Positions 55,198 to 64,000 of a stretch of 64,000 bases of DNA are shown in pieces (the stretch's first letter is position 1; each line of letters starts with the position of its first letter). Location of the stretch: NCBI GenBank assembly GCA_902594255.1, contig CACJLN010000005.1:1-64000 (forward strand), in the 5' to 3' direction. The notes beneath the pieces are model-generated. The model saw only the letters and a list, made by a program, of their open reading frames with translations, did no database searches and was not told where the DNA came from. The position numbers and the translations under genes are program-made. The stretch comes from an uncultured Pelagibacteraceae bacterium (lineage in GTDB: Bacteria; Pseudomonadota; Alphaproteobacteria; Pelagibacterales; Pelagibacteraceae).

Positions 55198-56233
55198 AAA
55201 TTTTCGTAAAGTTTTTTCTGTCTCTATTTTTCCATGCGCCTTTGTGATAAGCATCACTTGCAATTAAAGGTAATACGCTGGTTGCCTCTGCAAAGACCAT
55301 TTGCTCTTTTGTAATATCGACTTTACCCCAGGAACTAGCTTCTTTCAAAGTTGAACTACTACAAGCACCATCTCTTGAATCTGCAACAGTAATTTGGACT
55401 GCATATTTGTGCATTTCAACTTCTTTACCTAAAAGTTCTGCACATATAACTGTATCCTGAATAAAGTTTTTTGGCACACCACCACCAATCATAAATAAAC
55501 CCGAACTTTTTGATTTAATCTTTATTTCAGTCAATTCTCTAAATTCCCTTATCGAGTCTATTGTAATATGTTTTTTAGGGTTTTTTTCTTGATGGATTAC
55601 TAAACCAAAACCAGCACTAGAATCAGTAAAGGCTGGACAAAATATTGGTACATTGTGATCAAAAGCAGTTTCAATCAATGAGTCTTTTTTGATAGAATTT
55701 TTTTTAAGATATTTACCCATTTCATGAATAAACTCTCTTGATGTATAATTTCTAGGATCTAATCCATCAGCAATTTCACAAATCTTTTTATCACAAATTT
55801 GTAATTCATCTTCATCAATGTATGTGTCATATATTCTATCAATATAATTTTTTCTCAGTTCAGTGTCGTCTTGAAATTGGGAACCTTGATAATGTTTAAA
55901 TCCTAATGCCTCAAAAAAATCCATATCAATTATTGATGCTCCAGTTGCAACAATTGCATCTACCATATTGTATTTCACCATATCTCTGTAGATATGCATG
56001 CATCCCGCTGCAGAGGTAGAGCCTGCTAATGTTAAAAAAATTGTACAATCTTTATCTTTTATCATTTGATTATATATTTTAGCGGCATTAGCGGTCTCTC
56101 TTGAAACAAAAGACATTTTTTCCATTGAGGCTATAATTTTTTGTGAGTCAAAGGAAGTTATATCAATGTGTTGGACAGGATTTTTTAAGAAATCTTTTTT
56201 ACTGTTATGACCAAATTTTTTATCTTCTGACAT
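55190..56233 (-). CDS. Deoxyhypusine synthase-like protein
   Basis: 347 aa, DHS family: TLAGSTSAAG near 68-77, VDAIVATGASIIDMD, PIFCPAFTDSSAG, GGGVPKNFIQD and SWGKVDI with Lys304 at the place of the catalytic lysine. True DHS transfers aminobutyl from spermidine to eIF5A in eukaryotes and archaea, and bacteria have no eIF5A. Bacterial relatives are thought to make or remodel polyamines such as homospermidine. Sharing one base with the decarboxylase gene and overlapping the ureohydrolase gene supports a polyamine role. The exact reaction is not established from sequence. Confidence 0.87.
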   Translation of the reverse strand: MSEDKKFGHNSKKDFLKNPVQHIDITSFDSQKIIASMEKMSFVSRETANAAKIYNQMIKDKDCTIFLTLAGSTSAAGCMHIYRDMVKYNMVDAIVATGASIIDMDFFEALGFKHYQGSQFQDDTELRKNYIDRIYDTYIDEDELQICDKKICEIADGLDPRNYTSREFIHEMGKYLKKNSIKKDSLIETAFDHNVPIFCPAFTDSSAGFGLVIHQEKNPKKHITIDSIREFRELTEIKIKSKSSGLFMIGGGVPKNFIQDTVICAELLGKEVEMHKYAVQITVADSRDGACSSSTLKEASSWGKVDITKEQMVFAEATSVLPLIASDAYHKGAWKNRDRKNFTKIFG

Positions 56234-57417
56234 TAAGCAACCAATGTAGCTTTATTAACATCTTTATCATAAAGCGTCATAATTGGTTGGTCCTCTACTT
56301 CATAAATTTCGTCTGAAAAGAATCCATTAAATTGTGTTCTAAAAGTTAATCCGTAAGCCCCTAGTTGCCCAAGCTCAATATAATCATTTTCTTTAATATT
56401 GTTTGGAAGTAAAAAAGGACCCTTCATATAATCCATACTGTCACAAGTAGGACCATAAAAATCAAACGACGTCAATTTTTTGGAAATAATTTTGCTTGAG
56501 CTATCTTTAATCATTTTAGATGGAAAAACTATGTTTGGAGTTCCAGCATCAAAAAGTGTTCCATAGGTTCCATCATTTATATAAAGTTTTTGTTTCTTTT
56601 TTAGATTAACTCTCACTATGGTAGATCCACTTTCTGCTACTAGGGCTCTTCCAGGCTCACAAATAATTTCTGTCTTATCATTTAATTTTAAATTTTCTAA
56701 ACTTTTTTTAATTTCATTTAGATAATTATTTAAAGACTGTGGAATTAAGTCAGGGTATATCGTGGGAAAACCACCGCCAACATTGATATAATCAGGAATA
56801 ATTTTAGTTTTTTTAATGATATTTCCAATTTCAGTGATACCTTTGTGATAAGAAATAGGATGCATGCACTGAGATCCAACATGGAAACTTAACCCTATTT
56901 TTTTCGCGTATTGTTTTACTAATCGTAATAATCCTACCGCTTCAGAATTTAAGGCTCCAAACTTTTTAGATAAATCTATTTCTGCGTGTTCATTCGATAC
57001 AGCGACTCTCACAAATAATTCAAGATCTTTAGCGTTATTTGTGTTTTTCATAATCTTAATAAGTTCATCTTTAGTATCTAAAGCAAATGTCTTTATCCCA
57101 TATTTAAAGTATGCTTCGAATATACTGTTTTTACTTTTTATTGTGTGCATATAAGAACATTTAGCTGAGTGGCTAAATTCTCTTACAGCTTTTATTTCCT
57201 CTATTGAAGCTACATCAAATTGTTTTATTCCACTTTCAATAAGAGTTTTAATTACTTCTTTATGAGGGTTTGTTTTTACAGCGTATAATATCTCACCTGG
57301 GAAATTTTTTTGAAAGTACTTAGAAGCGGAAAGAATAGAATTCTTTCTTATACAGTAGACTGGTTTGTCAGGTTTCAGTTGAGTTACTAATTCTTCAACC
57401 GACTTAAATTTTTGCAT
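56233..57417 (-). CDS. Ornithine decarboxylase family protein (PLP, alanine-racemase fold)
   Basis: 394 aa, eukaryotic-type ODC fold. The PLP lysine fits Lys48 in YAVKTNPH; HVGSQC, the glycine-rich GGGFP and CEPGRALVAE phosphate-binding segments follow; the catalytic cysteine fits Cys325 in GPTCDSMD. It should make putrescine from ornithine; lysine or carboxynorspermidine decarboxylation are alternatives in this fold, though length and the GPTCDSMD motif favour ODC. First gene of the three-gene polyamine cluster; upstream gap shared with the regA-type regulator. Confidence 0.9.
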   Translation of the reverse strand: MQKFKSVEELVTQLKPDKPVYCIRKNSILSASKYFQKNFPGEILYAVKTNPHKEVIKTLIESGIKQFDVASIEEIKAVREFSHSAKCSYMHTIKSKNSIFEAYFKYGIKTFALDTKDELIKIMKNTNNAKDLELFVRVAVSNEHAEIDLSKKFGALNSEAVGLLRLVKQYAKKIGLSFHVGSQCMHPISYHKGITEIGNIIKKTKIIPDYINVGGGFPTIYPDLIPQSLNNYLNEIKKSLENLKLNDKTEIICEPGRALVAESGSTIVRVNLKKKQKLYINDGTYGTLFDAGTPNIVFPSKMIKDSSSKIISKKLTSFDFYGPTCDSMDYMKGPFLLPNNIKENDYIELGQLGAYGLTFRTQFNGFFSDEIYEVEDQPIMTLYDKDVNKATLVA

Positions 57418-57486
57418 TTAAAATGCCCCCTAAAAAAAATTTAATAAAAAAAGTCTTTTTATTTAAAAAACTTTAGTAATTTCAGC

Positions 57487-57506
57487 AGTTAATTCATTAG
57501 TTAATT
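57487..57506. repeat. 8-bp direct repeat between the polyamine cluster and the RegA-type gene
   Basis: AGTTAATT occurs at 57487-57494 and again at 57499-57506, 12 bp apart, in the 146-bp divergent gap 57418-57563. The gap also has an AT-rich hairpin (57449-57474, AAAGT-TTTTT/AAAAA-ACTTT). The repeat could be an operator, but in DNA this AT-rich it may be chance. Confidence 0.35.
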
Positions 57507-57563
57507 AATGTAAAGCAAATAATGGCCTATTGAATTGTGGAAAAAAATATCCATATATAATCC

Positions 57564-58127
57564 ATGAAAAATGAAGCACCATTACAAAACTTGGCTGATT
57601 TCGACAATAAATCCTTACTTATTGTTGATGACGATAATCCTTTCAGAGAAAGGTTGGCACGAGCTATGGAAAAGAAGGGTTTTGAGGTTATTCAAGCTGA
57701 AGGTGTAAAAAAAGGCATAGATACAGTCAAATCTAAAAAACCAGGTTTCGCGGTGGTAGATCTTAGGTTGGGAGATGGAAATGGATTAGAGGTAGTTAAA
57801 GAAATCCAAAATACCAATTCATCTAGCAGAATTATAATGTTAACTGGTTATGGAAATATTCCAACAGCAGTAGCTGCTATTAAAGAAGGGGCGATTGATT
57901 ATTTAGCAAAACCAGCAGATGCCGACGATGTTGAAAAAGCTTTGTTAGCCGATCCGTTAAAAAAAGCGGCTCCACCAGAAAATCCAATGTCAGCAGACAG
58001 AGTAAAATGGGAGCATATTCACAGAGTGTTTGAATTGTGCAATAGAAACGTATCCGAAACAGCTAGAAGATTAAAAATGCATAGAAGAACTCTTCAAAGA
58101 ATTCTTTCAAAAAGATCCCCTAAATAA
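57564..58127 (+). CDS. regA: RegA/ActR-family response regulator
   Basis: Redox-type two-component regulator, 187 aa. The receiver domain has Asp22-24 (VDDDNPF), phosphoacceptor Asp66 in VVDLRLGDGNG and Lys116 in LAKPADAD. After a proline-rich linker (about 125-140), a Fis-type helix-turn-helix (NVSETARRLKMHRRTLQRIL, 158-177) follows. In other alphaproteobacteria the RegB/ActS kinase is adjacent; here none is, so this is an orphan gene in the window. The ATG lies only two bases after a TATAAT sequence, so the transcription or translation start is uncertain. Confidence 0.92.
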   Translation: MKNEAPLQNLADFDNKSLLIVDDDNPFRERLARAMEKKGFEVIQAEGVKKGIDTVKSKKPGFAVVDLRLGDGNGLEVVKEIQNTNSSSRIIMLTGYGNIPTAVAAIKEGAIDYLAKPADADDVEKALLADPLKKAAPPENPMSADRVKWEHIHRVFELCNRNVSETARRLKMHRRTLQRILSKRSPK

Positions 58128-58671
58128 ATTTTCTAAATTTTAAAACATACTTGGAAATAACTGTAAGCAAAACAATCTTAAATAATTCTGCTAATAAGAA
58201 TGGTGTTACTCCTAATTGAAAAATAGGTTTATCCCAACCTATTAGAGTTCCTAGCCACAACACCCCTAAGATATAAATTATTGAAACTGCTACTACTAAC
58301 TTAATAAAAATAATAAAATAATTATCTTTGATTTTAACAAACGAAGCTAAAAAACTAGCAAAGATGAATCCTATAAGGTAGCCCATAGTAGGGCCAGTGA
58401 AATAAACTAAACCCACACCTCTTTCAGGAGAATTAGAAAAAACTGGCAATCCTAAAACACCCTCTATTAAATATAATCCAACTGTAGAAATTGCGATTTT
58501 GTATCCAAAGCAGACACCTAAAAATAAAACCATAAAGGTTTGCATTGTCATAGGCACTGGATAAAAAGGTATTTTAATTTTTGCAGAGATTGCGAGCATT
58601 ACTGAACCAAAAAAAATTACAATTACTGATTTAATTATTTGTGTGTGAGTATTTTGCTTTATAAGGTCCAT
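58120..58671 (-). CDS. bioY: Biotin transporter BioY
   Basis: S-component of an ECF-type biotin importer, 183 aa, about six hydrophobic helices. PFYPVPMTMQTFMVLFLG near 34-51, and GVGLVYFTGPTMGYLIGF around 84-101, are the family signatures. No ECF ATPase genes are adjacent, so it may work alone or with modules elsewhere. Converges on the regA-type gene with an 8-bp overlap; divergent from polA. No biotin operator recognised in the 46-bp upstream gap. Confidence 0.93.
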   Translation of the reverse strand: MDLIKQNTHTQIIKSVIVIFFGSVMLAISAKIKIPFYPVPMTMQTFMVLFLGVCFGYKIAISTVGLYLIEGVLGLPVFSNSPERGVGLVYFTGPTMGYLIGFIFASFLASFVKIKDNYFIIFIKLVVAVSIIYILGVLWLGTLIGWDKPIFQLGVTPFLLAELFKIVLLTVISKYVLKFRKFI

Positions 58672-58717
58672 AAAAAATAATACTCTTATTTCAATACATA
58701 ATCTATATTTATTTATA

Positions 58718-61492
58718 ATGAGTAAAATTCAAAAATCTGATCATTTTTATCTGATTGATGGCTCAGGTTATATTTTTAGGGCTTATTATGCTTTACCACC
58801 TTTAACACGTAAAAGTGATGGACTGCCAACCGGTGCTGTAAGTGGATTTTGCAGTATGTTATTTAAATTATTAGAAGACTCTAAATCAAATCAAAATAAA
58901 CAAAAGCCCACACACTTTGCAGTTATTTTTGACTCAGCAAGAAAAACTTTTAGAAATGAAATTTACCGTGACTATAAAGCGAACCGATCTGAAGCACCAG
59001 ACGATTTAGCTCCACAATTTGAATACATTAGAAAATCTGTTTTGGCATTTAATCTACCTTCAGTTGAGCTCGCCAACTATGAAGCAGATGACCTTATTGC
59101 AACCTATGTAGACCAAATTTTAAAAAAAGGTGCAAATGTTACAATTGTATCTTCAGATAAGGATTTAATGCAATTATTCAAAAAAAATGTCCGAATTTAT
59201 GATCCGATGAAAAATAGATTTATTTCTGATGAAGATGTACAAAAAAAGTTTGGAGTAGACTCTTCAAAAGTAATTGATGTTCAGGCTTTAGCTGGAGACA
59301 GCAGTGATAATGTTCCCGGTGTGCCTGGTATAGGAGTAAAAACAGCAGCAGAATTGATAAATAAATATGGAAATTTAGAAACACTTTTAAAATCTGTTAA
59401 TGAAATTAAGCAGAATAAAAGAAGAGAAACAATTATTGAGAATAAAGACAAAGCATTAATTAGTAAGAAATTAGTTACTTTAAAAAATGATGCTCCTGTA
59501 GACAGATCTTTAACAGAGTTTCAATTAAAGGAAATCGATAAAGACAAACTTTATAAATTTTTAAGAGAAATGGAGTTTAATAGATTGTTAAGCTCAGCAA
59601 TTTCAGCTTATGGTGAACCGAAACTTACCTCAGAAAAAGATATTGTTAAAACCGACGAAAAACAAAAAGCTATAGATAGAAAAAAATATTATTTAATAAC
59701 AAATCTTGACGAAATCGACAGCTGGATTAAAGAGGCTGAGGAAGCAGGAGAAGTGGCTGTAGATACAGAAACCAATTCCCTTGATCCTCATCAAGCAGAT
59801 CTTATTGGAATTTCACTTAGTTCTAAAATTGGTAAAGCTTGCTATATTCCTGTAGGGCATAAATCAAAAAAAAATATTGATAAAGATCAAACATTAAAAA
59901 AACTTAAACCTTTGCTCGAGGACCCGAGTATAAAAAAAATAGGGCAAAATATTAAGTTTGATTTCATTGTGCTATTTAAACACGGTATTGAGATTACATC
60001 TATGGAAGATACCATGCTTATGTCGTACGTGTTAGACTCTGGTAAAAATAGACACAATATGGATACTTTATCCGAAATTCATTTAAATCATAAACCGATA
60101 GCATTTAAAGACTTAGTTGGTACTGGAAAAAAAGAAATTAATTTTAGTTTTGTTGATTTAGAAAAGGCCAAAGATTATGCAGCAGAAGACGCTGATGTTA
60201 CTTTTAGATTATATAAAAAATTTAATAAAAGTTTGAAAGACGAGAAAATGATCAATATTTACGAAACATTTGAAAAACCAATGATAAAAATTTTAGCTGA
60301 TATGGAAATAGAAGGTATTAAAATTGATAATGATTTTCTTAAGACTCTGTCTTCGAAATTTGGGAAAAAAATTGAAAAAATTCAACGTGAAGTTTATAAA
60401 ATATCAAAAAAAGAATTTAATATTGCATCTCCAAAACAGCTTGGTGAGGTTTTGTATAATGATCTTAAGATTTCAGACTTAAAAAAAACCAAAAAAGGAA
60501 GCTTTGCAACTAGTGCATCAGTATTAGAGGATTTAGCTTTTAAAGGCCATAAGTTTCCACAATTAGTTTTAGATTGGAGGCAAATCTCAAAATTAAAGAA
60601 TACTTATTCGGACACTCTTCCAGAGCATATTAATCCAAAAACTAAAAGAATACATACCTCCTTTTTACTGGCAGCGACTACAACAGGAAGACTAGCTTCA
60701 AGTGATCCAAATTTACAGAATATTCCCATAAAGTCTGAGGACGGTAAGGATATTAGGAAAGCATTCATTGCAGAAAAAGGTCTCTCTTTAATTTCAGCAG
60801 ATTATAATCAAATTGAAATGAGAATTTTAGCTGATTTAGCTGATGTTAAAGAGTTAAAAAAAGCTTTTAGAAATAACGAAGATATTCATTCTTTAACAGC
60901 TAGTCAGATATTTAATATTGGTATCAATAAAGTTAATGAAGATCAAAGAAGAAAAGCAAAAGCAATAAACTTTGGTATTATTTACGGTATCTCTCAATAT
61001 GGGTTAGCTAAACAAATAAATGTATCTAACCAAGACGCTGAGGAATTTTTGAATGCATATTTTGCTAAGTTTCCAGAAATAAAATTATATATGGATAAAA
61101 CAATCAAATTTTGTAGAAAAAGTGGTTATGTGAATAATATCTTCGGAAGAAAATCTCATTTCATAAATATTAATGACAAAAACTATAATGTTAGAAACTT
61201 CCAAGAACGTGCAGCCATAAATGCTCCAATTCAAGGATCTGCGTCTGAAATTATGAGATTGGCGATGATCAGGCTTGACAAAAGACTTAAAGAGCAAAAA
61301 AATAAAAAAACGAAAATGTTACTTCAAATTCATGATGAGCTTATTTTTGAAACTTCTAAAGAAGAAGTGAAAAGAATCAGCAAAATTATAATAGAAGAAA
61401 TGTCAAGCGTAGTTAAAAGCGAACAGCACTCATTTTCAATACCATTAACTGTAGATTTGAATATAGGTGATAATTGGGGTGAACTTCATTAA
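58718..61492 (+). CDS. polA: DNA polymerase I
   Basis: 924-residue full-length Pol I. The 5'-3' exonuclease domain (1 to about 290) has DGSGYIFRAYYAL, DYKANR and LAGDSSDNVPGVPGIG. The 3'-5' exonuclease keeps the acidic motif DTET (Asp349, Glu351), so proofreading is likely. The polymerase domain has motif A SADYNQIEMR (Asp695), motif B RRKAKAINFGIIYG and motif C HDE (872-874). Divergent from bioY over 46 bp; a TATATT at 58704-58709 is a weak -10 candidate. Confidence 0.97.
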   Translation: MSKIQKSDHFYLIDGSGYIFRAYYALPPLTRKSDGLPTGAVSGFCSMLFKLLEDSKSNQNKQKPTHFAVIFDSARKTFRNEIYRDYKANRSEAPDDLAPQFEYIRKSVLAFNLPSVELANYEADDLIATYVDQILKKGANVTIVSSDKDLMQLFKKNVRIYDPMKNRFISDEDVQKKFGVDSSKVIDVQALAGDSSDNVPGVPGIGVKTAAELINKYGNLETLLKSVNEIKQNKRRETIIENKDKALISKKLVTLKNDAPVDRSLTEFQLKEIDKDKLYKFLREMEFNRLLSSAISAYGEPKLTSEKDIVKTDEKQKAIDRKKYYLITNLDEIDSWIKEAEEAGEVAVDTETNSLDPHQADLIGISLSSKIGKACYIPVGHKSKKNIDKDQTLKKLKPLLEDPSIKKIGQNIKFDFIVLFKHGIEITSMEDTMLMSYVLDSGKNRHNMDTLSEIHLNHKPIAFKDLVGTGKKEINFSFVDLEKAKDYAAEDADVTFRLYKKFNKSLKDEKMINIYETFEKPMIKILADMEIEGIKIDNDFLKTLSSKFGKKIEKIQREVYKISKKEFNIASPKQLGEVLYNDLKISDLKKTKKGSFATSASVLEDLAFKGHKFPQLVLDWRQISKLKNTYSDTLPEHINPKTKRIHTSFLLAATTTGRLASSDPNLQNIPIKSEDGKDIRKAFIAEKGLSLISADYNQIEMRILADLADVKELKKAFRNNEDIHSLTASQIFNIGINKVNEDQRRKAKAINFGIIYGISQYGLAKQINVSNQDAEEFLNAYFAKFPEIKLYMDKTIKFCRKSGYVNNIFGRKSHFININDKNYNVRNFQERAAINAPIQGSASEIMRLAMIRLDKRLKEQKNKKTKMLLQIHDELIFETSKEEVKRISKIIIEEMSSVVKSEQHSFSIPLTVDLNIGDNWGELH

Positions 61493-61542
61493 TTAAATTT
61501 GATTGCCCAAATTAGAACAATTTAGTATTTTTATAATGCGCT

Positions 61543-62250
61543 ATGCATAAACAAGTAATCGCATTAATAGATGATGATCGTAATATTTTGACAAGTTTAA
61601 GTATTGCGTTGGAGAAAGAAGGATTTAAAGTTCAGACATATATCGATGGTGAAAGTGCGCTAATAGGTCTAACAAGAACACCCCCTGATCTTGCAATAGT
61701 CGATATTAAGATGCCTAAAATGGATGGTGAAGAGTTACTAAAAAAATTAAGAAAAAAAACCTCTTTACCAGTAATTTTCCTAACATCCAAGGATGACGAA
61801 ATTGATGAGTTGCTTGGATTAAAATTGGGTGCTGATGATTTTGTAAAAAAATCAGGAGGTTTTTCTATTAAAGTGCTCATTGAGAGAATAAGAGTTCAAC
61901 TTAGAAAAAAAGATTCTAAAGACTCTATTGAAGAAAATAAAAGTATTATATCTCATGGAAAACTAAAGTTGGACCCATCCCAACTTGAATGTGAATGGGA
62001 TGGTAAACAGTTACCAGATAAATTAACAACCACTGAATTTTTGTTAGTTAAAGAATTGGCTAAAAGACCTGGAATTATCAAAGAGAGAGGACAATTGATG
62101 GACATAGCCTATAGGGAAGATACAGATATTGAAGATAGAACAATAGATAGTCACGTAAAAAGAATTAGAAAAAAATTTAAAAAGGTTGATCCTGAATTTT
62201 CAGCTATTGAAACAAGATATGGGAGTGGTTATAGGTGGAATGTTAGCTGA
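61543..62250 (+). CDS. chvI: OmpR-family response regulator ChvI
   Basis: 235 aa. Receiver domain with acidic pocket IDDDRNI (9-15), phosphoacceptor Asp54 in IVDIKMPKMDG and Lys102 in DDFVKKSGGFS, then a winged-helix DNA-binding domain (about 135-232) with TTTEFLLVKELAKRPG and the VKRIRKKFK recognition part. The sequence fits the ChvI/ExoS branch of alphaproteobacteria. The kinase gene starts inside its stop (TGATG). A TATAAT at 61532-61537 precedes the ATG by five bases, with no clear -35. Confidence 0.93.
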   Translation: MHKQVIALIDDDRNILTSLSIALEKEGFKVQTYIDGESALIGLTRTPPDLAIVDIKMPKMDGEELLKKLRKKTSLPVIFLTSKDDEIDELLGLKLGADDFVKKSGGFSIKVLIERIRVQLRKKDSKDSIEENKSIISHGKLKLDPSQLECEWDGKQLPDKLTTTEFLLVKELAKRPGIIKERGQLMDIAYREDTDIEDRTIDSHVKRIRKKFKKVDPEFSAIETRYGSGYRWNVS

Positions 62251-63791
62251 TGTTCAACAAAATACTTAAAGATTTATCTATTCTAAAAAAATTTCTATTT
62301 ATTAATTTAATTTTTTTTACAATTATTGGATTATTTACATTTATTTATATAAAAAATGTGCAACCAAACCTGATAAAAAAAAAATCTTCTAATCACATTG
62401 AGGTGATTAATAATACAATTAGTAATTTAACAAGACTAAATGTTAACTTTGTTGAGGAGGATATTAGACGATTTTTATTGTCTACAAGATTTTTATTTCA
62501 GAATCTTGATAGAGTAATATTCTTTGATAATAATTTAAATTTAGTCGGTGACACAGATACATTAGATCTGGATCCTAGATCATTTTCTTCAAGACTTGAT
62601 ATTATAGAATTAGAAACTTTAAACGAGAAGAAATCAAAAGAAATAGTAGAAAAGAAAAATATTGATATTGGAAAAAAAAAAACAGTTTCTTTAAATGAGG
62701 TATTGTTAAATTATTCTACTTCAAAGGATTTTGGGATTCCATTTACATTCACTCAAGAAGAATTTAATAAATTCAAATTAACTACCATCAAAAATGTAAT
62801 GCAAAATGGTAAAAATATTGGTTATTTAGCTATAAGCGAAAATGCTAATGATATAAAAGCGGCGATTGATGAGAGAAAAACTTTTATCATTAGAACTGCA
62901 ATTGCTGTAGGTATAGTGATATTAATTTTTTCTTTTGTTTTGAATAGATATTTTTTAAAACCAATTAAAAATCTAGTTAGTTATACAAAAACAATTAAAG
63001 ATAAAAAACAAAAAACAACAAATATAGACAACTTAAAACTGAGAAATGATGAGCTTGGTTTATTGTCTAGTTCTTTAGATGACATGACGCTTGAACTGCA
63101 AAAAAGAATAAGACATGCTGAAAATTTTTCTACTGATCTGGTCCATGAAATAAGAAATCCACTTGCTTCTTTAAAAAGTGCCTCAGAAATTCTACATGAC
63201 ACAAATGACATTACACAAAGGATTAAATTGATCGATATATTAAGTCATGACGTTCAAAGAATTGAAAGATTAATTACTGATTACTCTCAAATGCTAAAGG
63301 ATGAAGTTGCCTTGAGTAAGGAGAATATTAAAAAAATAGATATTGAACCGATTATTAAATCTGTTGTTGATGATTTTAATAATCTTTACAAATTAAAGAG
63401 AGGAATAAAAATTTTTTATGAAAATGACCAAAAAAAAGAATATTTTATTAATGGAATTGAGAATAGAATTGAGCAAATGATAGCAAATCTTTTGGATAAT
63501 GCAGTATCTTTTAGTGAGGATAACAAAGAAGTTTTGGTAAAAATATTTAAATCAGATAAAGATAATGTGATTGTAAATGTCCTAGATGAAGGTAAAGGTT
63601 TTATAGAAAAAGATACAAAAAAGATATTCAATAGATTTTATAGTAATAGGCCTGATAAATTTGGACAACACTCTGGATTAGGTTTGAATATAGTAAAAAA
63701 TTTAGTGGATTTACATAATGCTACAATTAAAGCTTCCAATAGAACTGACCAAAAAGGAGCTAAAATTGAAATAGAGTTCCCTCAAGTTTAA
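62250..63791 (+). CDS. chvG: Sensor histidine kinase ChvG
   Basis: 513-residue membrane kinase partner of ChvI. Transmembrane helices at about 15-35 and 212-232 enclose a periplasmic sensor of about 175 residues. A HAMP-like segment follows (about 233-285), then the H-box with His299 in DLVHEIRNPLASLKS, the N-box MIANLLDNAVSFSED, the G1 DEGKGF, and the HSGLGLNIVKNLV G2 box. In relatives this pair responds to acid or envelope stress; the trigger in this organism is unknown. The usual hprK/pts genes do not follow it; ahcY does. Confidence 0.92.
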   Translation: MFNKILKDLSILKKFLFINLIFFTIIGLFTFIYIKNVQPNLIKKKSSNHIEVINNTISNLTRLNVNFVEEDIRRFLLSTRFLFQNLDRVIFFDNNLNLVGDTDTLDLDPRSFSSRLDIIELETLNEKKSKEIVEKKNIDIGKKKTVSLNEVLLNYSTSKDFGIPFTFTQEEFNKFKLTTIKNVMQNGKNIGYLAISENANDIKAAIDERKTFIIRTAIAVGIVILIFSFVLNRYFLKPIKNLVSYTKTIKDKKQKTTNIDNLKLRNDELGLLSSSLDDMTLELQKRIRHAENFSTDLVHEIRNPLASLKSASEILHDTNDITQRIKLIDILSHDVQRIERLITDYSQMLKDEVALSKENIKKIDIEPIIKSVVDDFNNLYKLKRGIKIFYENDQKKEYFINGIENRIEQMIANLLDNAVSFSEDNKEVLVKIFKSDKDNVIVNVLDEGKGFIEKDTKKIFNRFYSNRPDKFGQHSGLGLNIVKNLVDLHNATIKASNRTDQKGAKIEIEFPQV

Positions 63792-63812
63792 AGAGTTCTA
63801 TTGATTAATTAA

Positions 63813-64000
<188 letters not shown>

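Noticed and set aside
57449-57474. Rho-independent terminator in the gap between the decarboxylase and regA-type genes
   Set aside because: The stem is almost all A-T, lies between divergent starts where no terminator is expected, and lacks a GC core.

Overview
The window is a gene-dense, very AT-rich bacterial chromosome segment. Gene content and order point to the SAR11 clade (Candidatus Pelagibacter, marine Alphaproteobacteria). The evidence is a DMSP demethylase (DmdA) locus, a class I lysyl-tRNA synthetase, an F1 ATPase operon without F0 genes, ChvI/ChvG and RegA-type regulators, a metX-metW pair behind a SAM-II riboswitch, and extreme compaction. Many genes overlap by 1-11 bp (TAATG/ATGA junctions). 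Species assignment rests on recognition of families and order, not on a database search.

Layout. (1) 1-2226: the cut-off 3' end of an unrecognised gene, then dapF-ftsY on the minus strand. (2) 2266-34418: one uninterrupted plus-strand run of 28 genes. It holds a structured leader plus ffh; rpsP-trmD-rplS without rimM; leuCDB; dmdC-dmdB-dmdA (DMSP demethylation route); asd; sdhCDAB; mmsA; mdh; sucCDAB-lpd; priA; and atpHAGDC. (3) 34411-43430, minus strand: rppH, ctpA, rsfS, nadD, proA, proB, obgE, rpmA, rplU, then gloB, metW, metX with a SAM-II aptamer in the metX leader. (4) 43623-45604, plus: hisC-type aminotransferase and tyrA. (5) 45597-50689, minus: TPR-sulfotransferase, NlpC/P60 hydrolase, AmpG-like permease, TrkH. 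(6) 50778-54307, plus: lysS (class I), pyrD, rpmB, queuosine-precursor transporter. (7) 54304-57417, minus: a polyamine cluster with an agmatinase/arginase-family protein, a deoxyhypusine-synthase-like protein and an ornithine-decarboxylase-family protein. (8) 57564-64000: RegA/ActR regulator, bioY (minus), polA, chvI-chvG and the 5' part of ahcY.

How the genes fit together. The plus-strand run joins the co-translational targeting and translation genes to leucine synthesis, DMSP sulfur/carbon assimilation, the C4 half of the TCA cycle and ATP synthesis. Sulfur amino-acid metabolism recurs: dmdBCA takes DMSP towards methanethiol, asd supplies the homoserine branch, metX/metW sit under SAM control, and ahcY handles SAH.

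No rRNA, tRNA, insertion sequence, prophage, CRISPR array or plasmid-like element was found. The longest gene-free stretches are 43431-43622 (192 bp, SAM-II riboswitch and divergent promoters) and 2227-2387 (161 bp, ffh leader RNA). No gap exceeds 300 bp. I did not find a clearly new multi-gene system. The best candidates for a second look are the two RNA leaders, the bacterial deoxyhypusine-synthase-like gene in the polyamine cluster, the signal-less NlpC/P60 plus AmpG pair, and several -10-like boxes so close to start codons that leaderless mRNAs are likely.
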